Assembly (NCBI RefSeq): GCF_004762035.2
Contig: NZ_SIJK02000006.1
Location: forward strand, 99,856-163,855
DNA from: Candidatus Chloroploca mongolica
GTDB taxonomy: Bacteria > Chloroflexota > Chloroflexia > Chloroflexales > Chloroflexaceae
Length of the DNA: 64,000 nt
Direction of reading: 5' to 3'
Part shown: positions 1-6,810 of the stretch, one piece after another
Numbering within the stretch: position 1 is the stretch's first letter
Layout: each line of letters begins with the position of its first letter
The notes under the pieces: generated by a model
The model's input: only the letters and a program-made list of their open reading frames with translations
What the model was told of the DNA's origin: nothing
Database searches by the model: none
Position numbers and translations under genes: made by a program

Positions 1-1
1 C

Positions 2-805
2 GATCCGGCGCTACCCGAACAATTTGCCGCCGGTGCCATTGATGTAGACGCCGATGGCTTCATCTATCTCGCCACCTACACCGAGGGCATCCTCCAACTC
101 GCTCCAGGCGGAAGGGTTGTCGCCCGGGGCGGCCAGCCCGTCACTCGTGGCAATCTACCCGCCCCCGGCGAATTCAACCTTCCCAACGGGATTGCCGCCG
201 CCCCTGGCGGCATCGTCTGGGTCAGCGACAATAGCGGCGAGTATAGCGCCATCACTGCACTCCGCCTCCAGCTTGACCAAGAGGCCCTTGCGGCTGCCGA
301 AGAGGATACCAGCGCAACGGCTGAAAGTTTGGGGGAAGAATCCGCCCCCATACCGACCCTGAATCCCGCAACCCTGATCCGCCAGTGGGCCAGCGAGGCG
401 ACAGCCTCAAGTTTTTATGCCCCCGATTACGATCCGGCAGGTGCTACCGGGCCACCCGATGTTGTCGGCTGCCAGGATAGCCCCAACGCCTGGGCCGCCG
501 CCACCCCTGATACGCTTGAGACCCTTGAGTTACGCTATGCAACCCCGGTCTTTGCTGTTGGTGTGGTGATCTATCACAGCTTTAACCCGGATTTTGTCAG
601 CCAGATCGAATTGATCGACGAACGCGGCGAGGTCTTTACCGTCTACACCGGCGAACCAGGCCCGTCCGAAACGTGCCCATTGGCCCGCGAAAGCACCTTT
701 CCCCAGACGCTCACCCGGATCGTTGGCGTCCGGCTCACCATTGACCAGCGGAACGGTGCCAACTGGAACGAAATCGACGCCGTCGAGTTGCTTGGCGTCC
801 GCTAA
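2..805 (+). CDS. C-terminal part of a secreted propeller protein with discoidin-like end (partial)
   Basis: The frame is open from base 2 to the TAA at 803-805, so the start lies left of the window. The first ~75 residues look like beta-propeller/NHL-type blades (IDVDADGFIYLATY, PNGIAAAPGGIVWVSDN), with the Asp-Gly-Phe-Ile-Tyr/Trp pattern of such repeats. After a short Glu/Ala-rich linker the last ~150 residues (from about SSFYAPDYDPAGATGPPDV) resemble a galactose-binding/discoidin-like beta-sandwich of the kind seen in Chloroflexota extracellular proteins. Two cysteines (in VVGCQDS and ETCPLA) could form a disulfide, which fits export. A substrate cannot be named. A hairpin follows the stop, so this is the end of a transcription unit. 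Confidence 0.7.
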   Translation, partial: DPALPEQFAAGAIDVDADGFIYLATYTEGILQLAPGGRVVARGGQPVTRGNLPAPGEFNLPNGIAAAPGGIVWVSDNSGEYSAITALRLQLDQEALAAAEEDTSATAESLGEESAPIPTLNPATLIRQWASEATASSFYAPDYDPAGATGPPDVVGCQDSPNAWAAATPDTLETLELRYATPVFAVGVVIYHSFNPDFVSQIELIDERGEVFTVYTGEPGPSETCPLARESTFPQTLTRIVGVRLTIDQRNGANWNEIDAVELLGVR

Positions 806-849
806 ACAGCTTTTCAGCAGTTTTTGGGTTGCATCAGCCCCGTTCCTAT

Positions 850-880
850 GCTGCGGCTGGGGCTTTGCCCCAGCCGCAGC
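850..880. terminator. GC-rich hairpin terminator
   Basis: Perfect 14-bp inverted repeat with a TTT loop (arms 850-863 and 867-880). There is no T-tract after it. It sits 45 bp after the stop of the upstream gene and directly before the -10 element of the next gene. Confidence 0.6.
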
Positions 881-881
881 A

Positions 882-890
882 TGGTATAAT
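882..890 (+). promoter_or_regulatory. Extended -10 promoter element (TGGTATAAT)
   Basis: TG-N-TATAAT at 882-890, abutting the upstream hairpin. No clear -35 is visible because that stretch lies inside the hairpin. It would drive the small membrane protein at 935. Confidence 0.5.
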
Positions 891-934
891 ACCGTGTCTG
901 TAGCGATAGCGTCACCAAGCTCAAGGATCTTCTT

Positions 935-1147
935 ATGCCCAGCACTTCCCGCTCACAACAGCGTCGTCGGCAGCCGATCCGCAGCCCCCAGCAGCGGCGT
1001 CCAGGGCCAACCACTGTTACGCGACACCATGCGCCTGCGCCTGACTATACGCAGGACTATATGTATGTCCGGCGCGATTTGCGCCTGATCACCATCCTGA
1101 GTTCCGTCCTGTTTTTTGGCATGGTTGCCGTCTCCTTCGCCATCTAA
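935..1147 (+). CDS. Small membrane protein, Arg/Gln-rich N-terminus and one C-terminal TM
   Basis: 70 residues. The first ~45 are basic and low-complexity (Arg, Gln, Pro, Ser). The last ~20 (ITILSSVLFFGMVAVSFAI) form a single membrane helix ending the protein, so it is a tail-anchored or N-in/C-out peptide. It has its own extended -10 element upstream and a hairpin downstream, which supports a real monocistronic gene. Only a weak ribosome site (AAGGAT) precedes the ATG. I do not recognise a family and no function is assigned. Confidence 0.6.
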   Translation: MPSTSRSQQRRRQPIRSPQQRRPGPTTVTRHHAPAPDYTQDYMYVRRDLRLITILSSVLFFGMVAVSFAI

Positions 1148-1152
1148 ATGCG

Positions 1153-1201
1153 CCTGGCTGGGCGAACAAGTCAGCGCAGTTGGCTTGTTCACCCAGCCAG
1201 G
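1153..1201. terminator. Long hairpin terminator after the small membrane gene
   Basis: 18-bp arms (1153-1170 and 1184-1201) with one mismatch and a 13-nt loop. It begins 6 bp after the stop. A TTG at 1180 that would lengthen the next gene lies inside this hairpin, so that start is unlikely. Confidence 0.65.
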
Positions 1202-1224
1202 TAGCACGGATTGGGAGTCGCACG

Positions 1225-2262
1225 ATGCACAAGCTCGATGACGCTGCAATTGCAACCTCAGCCCCCCAGAGTAGTTATGCCGAGGAGGATGATCATCGCG
1301 TTGCCAGCAAAGCGGCTCGCCTCCGCCGGATCGAGCATCGGCTCTACAATGCACCCGAGGGCTTGCGCGTCAGTGATCTGGCCCGCGATTGTGGGGTAAC
1401 CCGACGCACCATCTACCGCGATCTGGAAGCCCTTGAATCAATGGGTGTTCCGATCTGGGAGGATAGCGGACGTTTTGGCATCAACCGTGCCACCTACCTC
1501 TCGACGATCCGGCTCAATCTCAATGAAACGGTTGCGCTCTACTTTGCCGCCCGCTTGCTGGCGCATCATAGCGACGAACATAATCCGCACACGGTCTCGG
1601 CGCTCGACAAGCTTGCCGCAGGGATGCCAGCCGGTACCGTTGCTGAGCACATTGCCCGGGTTGCCGATCTTGTCCGTGAACGCCCCGTACGCACGGCCTA
1701 TGTACGCATCCTCGAAGTCCTGACCCTGGCCTGGGCCGAACAGCGCATGGTGCGGCTCCGTTACCGTGCCCCCAACCGTGAACTGACCGAACGTGACGTA
1801 GCGCCCTACTTCATTGAGGTTTCACGCAGTGCGCCAGCGGCCTATGTGATTGGGCATGATCGCCTACGCGTGGCGATTCGTACCTTCAAAATCGAGCGCA
1901 TCGAGAGCGCCGAATTGCTTGATGAGACCTATACGGTGCCTGACGACTTTGACCCGTACGCCTTCCTTGCCCGTGCGTGGGGCGTGATGGACGAGACCGA
2001 GGTAGAAGTGCAGGTGCGCTTCAGCGCCCACGTGGCCCCCCAGATCCGCGAGAGCCTCTGGCATCACTCGCAGCGTCTGACCGAACTAGCCAACGGTGGA
2101 TGCGAACTCGTGATGACCATTGGCGGCATCCGCGAGGTCTTGCCGTGGATTCTTGGCTGGGGTGCCGACGCCGAAGTCCTCGCCCCACCTGCCCTGTGCG
2201 CAGAGGTGCAAGCACACGCCATGCGCATGGTCGCTTTATATGACGGCGGACAAGCGTCCTGA
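1225..2262 (+). CDS. WYL-domain transcriptional regulator (HTH + WYL)
   Basis: 345 residues from the ATG at 1225, which has GGGAG 9 bases upstream; a longer reading from TTG 1180 would start inside a terminator. Residues ~33-90 form a DeoR-like winged helix-turn-helix (recognition helix around VTRRTIYRDLEAL). Residues ~155-235 are a WYL domain (VRLRYRAPNRELTERDVAPY, then FKIERIESAELL), and a WCX-like C-terminal part follows. WYL regulators are dimeric DNA-binding proteins, often sensing nucleic-acid or nucleotide ligands. No target gene is evident next to it: both neighbours are separated by terminators, so it probably acts elsewhere or on itself. Confidence 0.85.
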   Translation: MHKLDDAAIATSAPQSSYAEEDDHRVASKAARLRRIEHRLYNAPEGLRVSDLARDCGVTRRTIYRDLEALESMGVPIWEDSGRFGINRATYLSTIRLNLNETVALYFAARLLAHHSDEHNPHTVSALDKLAAGMPAGTVAEHIARVADLVRERPVRTAYVRILEVLTLAWAEQRMVRLRYRAPNRELTERDVAPYFIEVSRSAPAAYVIGHDRLRVAIRTFKIERIESAELLDETYTVPDDFDPYAFLARAWGVMDETEVEVQVRFSAHVAPQIRESLWHHSQRLTELANGGCELVMTIGGIREVLPWILGWGADAEVLAPPALCAEVQAHAMRMVALYDGGQAS

Positions 2263-2267
2263 GTCGT

Positions 2268-2320
2268 GTGGCATAACAAAAAGCGCACTGGCTTGGCCAG
2301 TGCGCTTTTTGTTATGCCAC
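2268..2320. terminator. Bidirectional hairpin terminator between convergent genes
   Basis: Perfect 24-bp arms (2268-2291 and 2297-2320) with a 5-nt loop. Runs of five A and five T inside the arms supply the U-tract on both strands. It separates the WYL regulator (+) from rpmE (-). Confidence 0.85.
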
Positions 2321-2334
2321 GTAAGCGACGCGAA

Positions 2335-2634
2335 TTACGCATCGTCGCCATAGAGCTCTTTGAGCAAACTCTTCTTGGGCTGGGGCTGACTTTTGGCTGT
2401 GCGCTGCTTTTCGATGGCGGCCTGGCGATCCTGCGAAGCACTGAGGCGCTTCATAAAACGATCAACCTGACCGGCAGTATCAACAATGCGCTGCTCACCG
2501 GTGTAAAACGGGTGACAATTCGAGCAAATCTCAACACGCAGATTCTGGCGTGTCGTGCCAATTTGCCAACGGGTGCCACAGGTCGTGCAAACCACGCCAT
2601 CGGTATTGTACTTGGGGTGAATGCCCTGCTTCAC
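2335..2634 (-). CDS. rpmE: 50S ribosomal protein L31, zinc-binding form
   Basis: 99 residues. The N-terminal ~70 are the L31 fold (MKQGIHPKYN start). Four zinc-ligand cysteines are present as C16-x2-C19 and C37-x2-C40, so this is the C+ zinc form. A Lys/Gln-rich tail of ~30 residues extends beyond the usual ~70-residue length, as seen in several Chloroflexota. The GAGGAG ribosome site lies 8-9 bases upstream. It is the last gene of the leftward rplU-rpmA-rpmE cluster and has a hairpin in its leader (2652-2689). Confidence 0.93.
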   Translation of the reverse strand: MKQGIHPKYNTDGVVCTTCGTRWQIGTTRQNLRVEICSNCHPFYTGEQRIVDTAGQVDRFMKRLSASQDRQAAIEKQRTAKSQPQPKKSLLKELYGDDA

Positions 2635-2651
2635 AACTACGCTCCTCGTTA

Positions 2652-2689
2652 CGGAAGGCGAGAACGTATCGCTCTCATCAGGCCTTCCG
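2652..2689 (-). promoter_or_regulatory. Hairpin in the rpmA-rpmE spacer (rpmE leader)
   Basis: 8-bp inverted repeat CGGAAGGC/GCCTTCCG with an imperfect inner stem, in the 114-nt spacer 18 nt before the rpmE start. It could be a processing site, an attenuator or a protein-binding leader. No T-tract follows. Confidence 0.4.
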
Positions 2690-2748
2690 GGCTATTTCTT
2701 CGCGTTTCGACAGGCTTGACGCAACAGGCCAGACTGACAACCGGCTCG

Positions 2749-3024
2749 TTAATCAGCGCTAGCAGCAACCTCGAAGGGGATGACACTCACCATCTTTTGG
2801 CTGCGCGAGTAGGGCTGAAACTTGACGACACCCTCGATCATTGCATAGATCGTATAGTCACGCCCAAGGCCAACGTTCTTGCCAGGCTTAATCTTGGTTC
2901 CGCACTGGCGAACAATAATATTGCCAGGAACGACGCGCTGCCCACCGTACGCCTTGACGCCACGCATTTTGGGCTTGCTATCACGGCCATTGCGTGAACT
3001 GCCTACACCCTTTTTATGTGCCAT
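2749..3024 (-). CDS. rpmA: 50S ribosomal protein L27
   Basis: 91 residues, full length, starting [16 protein letters not shown]. This is the mature-type N-terminus, with no Firmicutes-style cleavable extension before the AHKKG that reaches the peptidyl-transferase centre. The core [19 protein letters not shown] is intact. A GAAGAGGAA ribosome site lies just upstream of the ATG. It begins 14 nt after rplU ends, in the order rplU-rpmA conserved across bacteria. Confidence 0.95.
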   Translation of the reverse strand: MAHKKGVGSSRNGRDSKPKMRGVKAYGGQRVVPGNIIVRQCGTKIKPGKNVGLGRDYTIYAMIEGVVKFQPYSRSQKMVSVIPFEVAASAD

Positions 3025-3038
3025 GACTTGTTCCTCTT

Positions 3039-3353
3039 CTAGATCGTAATCTCGTTAATTTTGATCTGTGTATAGCGCTGGCGATGGCCGGTGCGACGGC
3101 GATAGCGCTTCTTGTTGCGGTAGCGGAAGACAACAATCTTGTCGCCCTTGACATGGTCAAGCACCTCGGCCCGTACCATAGCCCCACTGACCAGCGGCGA
3201 ACCAACCGTAACCTTTTCACCATCACTGACCAGAAGTACTTCGCCAAGCTCAAGCTCAGCACCGGCCTCAGCATGGGCTACGAGGTCAATGGTAAGAACT
3301 TGACCCTGCTCAACGCGGTATTGCATTCCGCGATCACGGATAATCGCATACAC
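3039..3353 (-). CDS. rplU: 50S ribosomal protein L21
   Basis: 104 residues from the GTG at 3353 ([17 protein letters not shown]), matching the usual ~103-residue L21. An AAGGAG ribosome site lies 9 nt upstream. Longer in-frame readings to 3380 or 3512 would add residues absent from L21 and overlap the leader. The conserved C-terminal [14 protein letters not shown] is present. It is the first gene of the rplU-rpmA-rpmE transcript, driven by the TTGACA/TATAAT promoter at 3484-3512. Confidence 0.93.
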   Translation of the reverse strand: MYAIIRDRGMQYRVEQGQVLTIDLVAHAEAGAELELGEVLLVSDGEKVTVGSPLVSGAMVRAEVLDHVKGDKIVVFRYRNKKRYRRRTGHRQRYTQIKINEITI

Positions 3354-3477
3354 GGCAACCTTCTCCTTCGACAGCTGCATGACGAGTAGCAGGAGCCCGC
3401 TGCAGGTCTGCTGGTGCTGCGGCCAACAACTCGTTTCTCGACAACATGAAAATAGAGCGGGAACACCGCCCTTAACC
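3354..3477 (-). promoter_or_regulatory. Long 5' leader of rplU
   Basis: About 124 nt lie between the expected transcription start and the rplU GTG. It contains several short self-complementary stretches, such as CTGCA/TGCAG around 3379-3410. Ribosomal protein L21 operons often have autoregulatory leaders. Here only the length and partial pairing can be seen. Confidence 0.35.
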
Positions 3478-3483
3478 CCGTGA

Positions 3484-3512
3484 ATTATAGCAGAGCGTGA
3501 GGGGACTGTCAA
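3484..3512 (-). promoter_or_regulatory. Consensus promoter of the rplU operon
   Basis: On the minus strand TTGACA (3512-3507), a 17-bp spacer and TATAAT (3489-3484): perfect matches to both sigma-70 hexamers at optimal spacing. Confidence 0.9.
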
Positions 3513-3600
3513 ACGTGGTCAACGGGTAACGTTGCGCCCACGTTTGGGCAAAGACGCCTCCGGCGGGGGGATTGGCGGGCCTGCGGCCTCCAGGAGGCTT

Positions 3601-3649
3601 TCTTCGCTGAAAAAACAGCCAGCGTAGCTGGCTGTTTTTTCAGCGAAGA
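3601..3649. terminator. Long perfect hairpin with AGC-GTA-GCT apex
   Basis: 23-bp perfect arms with loop GTA (3624-3626) and six-A/six-T runs within the arms. It lies between the divergent rplU promoter and the + strand membrane protein. No gene ends here on either strand, so it may insulate rather than terminate. It carries the apical core shared by other hairpins in the window. Confidence 0.6.
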
Positions 3650-3715
3650 GGTCGGGTATAGACGTAGTACAATACCCTACGTGTACCGCAGGCTCTAGTG
3701 TAGCGAGGATGTGCG

Positions 3716-5767
3716 TTGCAATCGGTCGTTCAGGATATGCGTCAGCAGCGACGCTTGCTTGTGGTGGGAGTGGTGCTTGCCCTGGTCGCGGGACTGGCTG
3801 CACCGCAGGGCCGGCTGGTTGTGTCCATGGCCGCGCTACTCATTGCCCCTGGTTATCTCGTTGAACGGTATCTGGTACGGGCGTCGTTGCCATGGCTGCC
3901 GCGTTTGACGATCTGGCTCGGTCTCAGTGTGAGCCTGGTGGCGTTGCTTTACCAGTGGTTATGGCCTCTTGGTCTGCCCGTGAGTGCCCCAATGCTCTGG
4001 GTAGGTAGCCTTCTCTTGGGGTTGGCTACCCTTGTGACGGCCTGGCGTGGTCGTGATGCGGTTCCCCCTTCGCTGGCGTTGCCTTCACCGCAATGGCCCT
4101 TGATGGCGCTGTTGACGCTCGCGATCTTTGGCTTCACCTTTCTCCAACGCATGGCCGAAATTGATGGCGTGGCCTTGCCACCCTGGGTTGACTCGGTGCA
4201 TCATACCTTGCTGGTGCGCATTGCGGTAGAGACCGGGCTGGCCCCTCATTCGCTTGAGCCCTACCTGCCCGTCAATGACCTGCCCTACCACTGGGGCTAT
4301 CACGTTGTCATTGCGACGCTCGTGCGCCTCAGCGGGGTTGCCCCAGTTGAGGCGATTCTGCTGACCGGCCAGATCTTCAATGCGCTCCATACGCTAACGG
4401 TTGCAAGCCTCGCACTTGTGTTGTGGCGGCGTCCAGTGGCGGCACCGGTCGCTGCCCTGGTCGTAGGGTTGCTCTCGTTGATGCCGGCCTATTATCTGTC
4501 GTGGGGGCGCTATACCCAACTGGTGGGCTTGCTGATGCTGCCCGGTCTGGCGCTGGTGTGGCATCAGGCGTTGCGTGGGTATGGGCGCCGATGGTGGGTA
4601 CTTGTGGCCCTGTTGATGGCCGGCCTCAGCCTGGTGCATATGCGGGTCGTCTTTTTTGCCGGGGCGCTGCTTGTTGCCCAGGCGTTGCTGTGGGCCAGTA
4701 CGCGCCCGTGGGCTGTCGTGCGCATTGCGCTCAGGGACGCGCTTGTGGCGACGGTTGCCGCAGGAGTGTTGACGCTCCCCTGGATCCTGCTGCTCGTGAG
4801 ACGCACGCTCTTGCCCGCTGCTACCTCGGGTGGGCTCGCTGGCAACGAGGATTACAATGCCTTGAATGAAGGCTTGCTCTGGGTTGATCATACCCGGTTG
4901 CTGGTTGCCCTCGCCCTGAGCAGTGCCGTGATCGGGCTCTGGTATCGCCAGCGTGCTGCGGCGATCGTGGCGTTCTGGGTCGGGTTGCTGGCGGTGATGG
5001 CCAATCCCTGGCTGGTGCCGTATCTCTTGCCGGCAACGGGCCTAGTGATGTTGCTCAATGGACTACGCGTACGTCACCTTGCCTTGAGCCTGGTTGGTCT
5101 GGGCTTGCTGCTGCTCAATCCGTTCTTCGTTCGCCTGCCCTATCTCTGGTTGCTGACCAACGATGCCGTGGTGATCTCGCTCTTTCTGCCGCTTGCCGTG
5201 CTTATTGGCGGTGGGGTGGCACTGGTGAGTGAGCACCTGGTGCGTATGGTGCGTCCGGTGTTACGGCCTGCCATTTATGCGACCGGGCTCATCGGCCTGG
5301 TGGCGGCAGGTATCTGGGGTACACAAACAATGAGTGAAGTGCCGAATACAGTGACCGTGCTGGCGACCCCTGCGGATCGTGTGGCGCTTGACTGGGTCGC
5401 AACCAATACGCCACCCGAGGCGCGCTTTCTCGTCAATGCTGCCCCCTGGCTGCCAGCCGCCCGGCGGGGTGTTGATGGTGGGTGGTGGCTGTCACCGCTC
5501 GCTGGGCGCTGGACAACGGTGCCGCCAGTGCTCTTCAGCTATGGCGATCCGGAATATGTCGCCCATATGCACGCCCTTGGCGACCGGATTATCAACCATA
5601 CGCTCGAGAACAGGCAGGATATCTTTGATCTGATCGCCAGCGAGTCGATTACCCACATCTATCTGGTTGAAGGCCGCGGCCCTCTGCAGCCGACCCTCTT
5701 TGCCAATGAGCCAGGATTTCGCCAGATCTATGCCGACAATGGGGTTGTTATTTTTGCGGTTGAGTAG
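3716..5767 (+). CDS. Large polytopic membrane protein, GT-C glycosyltransferase-like
   Basis: 683 residues with about 12-14 predicted membrane helices and a C-terminal soluble domain of ~150 residues. The first periplasmic loop holds D/H-rich motifs (PPWVDSVHHTLL, LPVNDLPYHWGYHV) typical of lipid-linked-sugar GT-C enzymes, and further on SWGRYTQLVG. This architecture suggests transfer of a sugar from a polyprenyl donor, but substrates are unknown. The start is TTG at 3716 with GAGGA 7-11 nt upstream; ATG at 3737 is an alternative. It forms a single-gene unit closed by the hairpin at 5774. Confidence 0.75.
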   Translation: MQSVVQDMRQQRRLLVVGVVLALVAGLAAPQGRLVVSMAALLIAPGYLVERYLVRASLPWLPRLTIWLGLSVSLVALLYQWLWPLGLPVSAPMLWVGSLLLGLATLVTAWRGRDAVPPSLALPSPQWPLMALLTLAIFGFTFLQRMAEIDGVALPPWVDSVHHTLLVRIAVETGLAPHSLEPYLPVNDLPYHWGYHVVIATLVRLSGVAPVEAILLTGQIFNALHTLTVASLALVLWRRPVAAPVAALVVGLLSLMPAYYLSWGRYTQLVGLLMLPGLALVWHQALRGYGRRWWVLVALLMAGLSLVHMRVVFFAGALLVAQALLWASTRPWAVVRIALRDALVATVAAGVLTLPWILLLVRRTLLPAATSGGLAGNEDYNALNEGLLWVDHTRLLVALALSSAVIGLWYRQRAAAIVAFWVGLLAVMANPWLVPYLLPATGLVMLLNGLRVRHLALSLVGLGLLLLNPFFVRLPYLWLLTNDAVVISLFLPLAVLIGGGVALVSEHLVRMVRPVLRPAIYATGLIGLVAAGIWGTQTMSEVPNTVTVLATPADRVALDWVATNTPPEARFLVNAAPWLPAARRGVDGGWWLSPLAGRWTTVPPVLFSYGDPEYVAHMHALGDRIINHTLENRQDIFDLIASESITHIYLVEGRGPLQPTLFANEPGFRQIYADNGVVIFAVE

Positions 5768-5773
5768 GAATAT

Positions 5774-5816
5774 TTCTGGTGAACGAGGCTAGTTTTGCTA
5801 GCCTCGTTCACCAGAA
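5774..5816. terminator. Bidirectional hairpin terminator
   Basis: Perfect 19-bp arms (5774-5792 and 5798-5816) with loop TTTTG. It lies between the + membrane protein and the - ABC permease, which converge here. The apex is GGCTAG/CTAGCC. Confidence 0.8.
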
Positions 5817-5823
5817 GCAACGT

Positions 5824-6810
5824 TCACCCCCGTGTCAGCCCGGCCATCCACCAGTCGCGGGCACCATACGCCAGGACGAGGTAACCAAGCAAGATCAGGA
5901 ATAGCGCCAGATCAACCTTGCCTGGGCGCCAGCGACGGCGGGGCGTCGCCAGGTGCAGGGTCAGCCAAAAGAAGATCAGGCTCAAACCACCATAGAGCAT
6001 CCAAGTCGCTCGGTAGAGGGGCAAGACACCCTGCGCACCTGCATCAATTACCCCGCGGGTAAGCAGGTTGAGCAGCACCAGCGGGCGCAAGCCTCCTGTA
6101 AACGAGATAATGTCGGGCGGGCGCGCCGGCACCAGGGCCGCAGCCATGGCCGACAATGGGTTGGCAAAGACGTAGATCGCCGGAGCAGGCAGCATGCTGT
6201 TGAGGAGCGACCAGAGATTAGCTGCCAGTAACGTGCCGCCAACCAGGCTGATCAAGAGCGCATAGCAGAGCAGGGTGGCGCTGTAGGTCTGACGGGTTGC
6301 TGCCGAGCAGAAGAGCCCAAAGACGCTGCCGAGCAGGGCTGTGATCAGCATCGTAATCAAGACCCGCACGAGATCATCAAAGCTTACCCCACCAAAGAGC
6401 AGTACGACCGCAAAGACCGGCAAGACCGCCAGGATCAGGATCAACAACAGCGCGAAGGCAGCGACGAGTTTGCCAGCGACCAGTTGAATCGGGGTCATCG
6501 GGGTCGTCTGGAGCATCGCAAAGGTACCGCGTTCGTGCTCGCTGCTGATCGCATTGACGGTTGTCGCAGGAGCGAGAAAGACGATCAGGGCCTGGATGAC
6601 CAGGCTGAGCGTAATGAAGAGAATTTGCCCGATCTGGGCACTGACGAGCGGTGCCCCACGGTCAAGTTGCCCCACAATTGCGCCGTAGATCAGGCGGGCC
6701 GCAATGGACGCGAGGCCAATCAAGAGCGCCAACAAGAGGGCCGAACGGCTGCCCCGCATCTGTACGGCAAATTCTTTGAAGAGAATTGGCATCGACGGGC
6801 CGCGGCTCAT
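5824..6810 (-). CDS. ABC-2 type transporter permease
   Basis: 328 residues with six or so membrane helices. The segment AISSEHERGTFAMLQTTPMT after the second helix is the hallmark of ABC-2/NosY-type permeases, where the cytoplasmic helix meets the ATPase. AAGGAG lies 7 nt before the ATG at 6810. The ATG overlaps the stop of the upstream gene (ATGA), so the two are translationally coupled. No ATPase gene lies next to it; the partner must be encoded elsewhere. Its substrate is unknown. Confidence 0.85.
   Translation of the reverse strand: MSRGPSMPILFKEFAVQMRGSRSALLLALLIGLASIAARLIYGAIVGQLDRGAPLVSAQIGQILFITLSLVIQALIVFLAPATTVNAISSEHERGTFAMLQTTPMTPIQLVAGKLVAAFALLLILILAVLPVFAVVLLFGGVSFDDLVRVLITMLITALLGSVFGLFCSAATRQTYSATLLCYALLISLVGGTLLAANLWSLLNSMLPAPAIYVFANPLSAMAAALVPARPPDIISFTGGLRPLVLLNLLTRGVIDAGAQGVLPLYRATWMLYGGLSLIFFWLTLHLATPRRRWRPGKVDLALFLILLGYLVLAYGARDWWMAGLTRG

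Noticed and set aside
1180..1224. TTG start for the WYL regulator
   Set aside because: It lies inside the terminator hairpin of the previous gene; ATG 1225 has a proper ribosome site.
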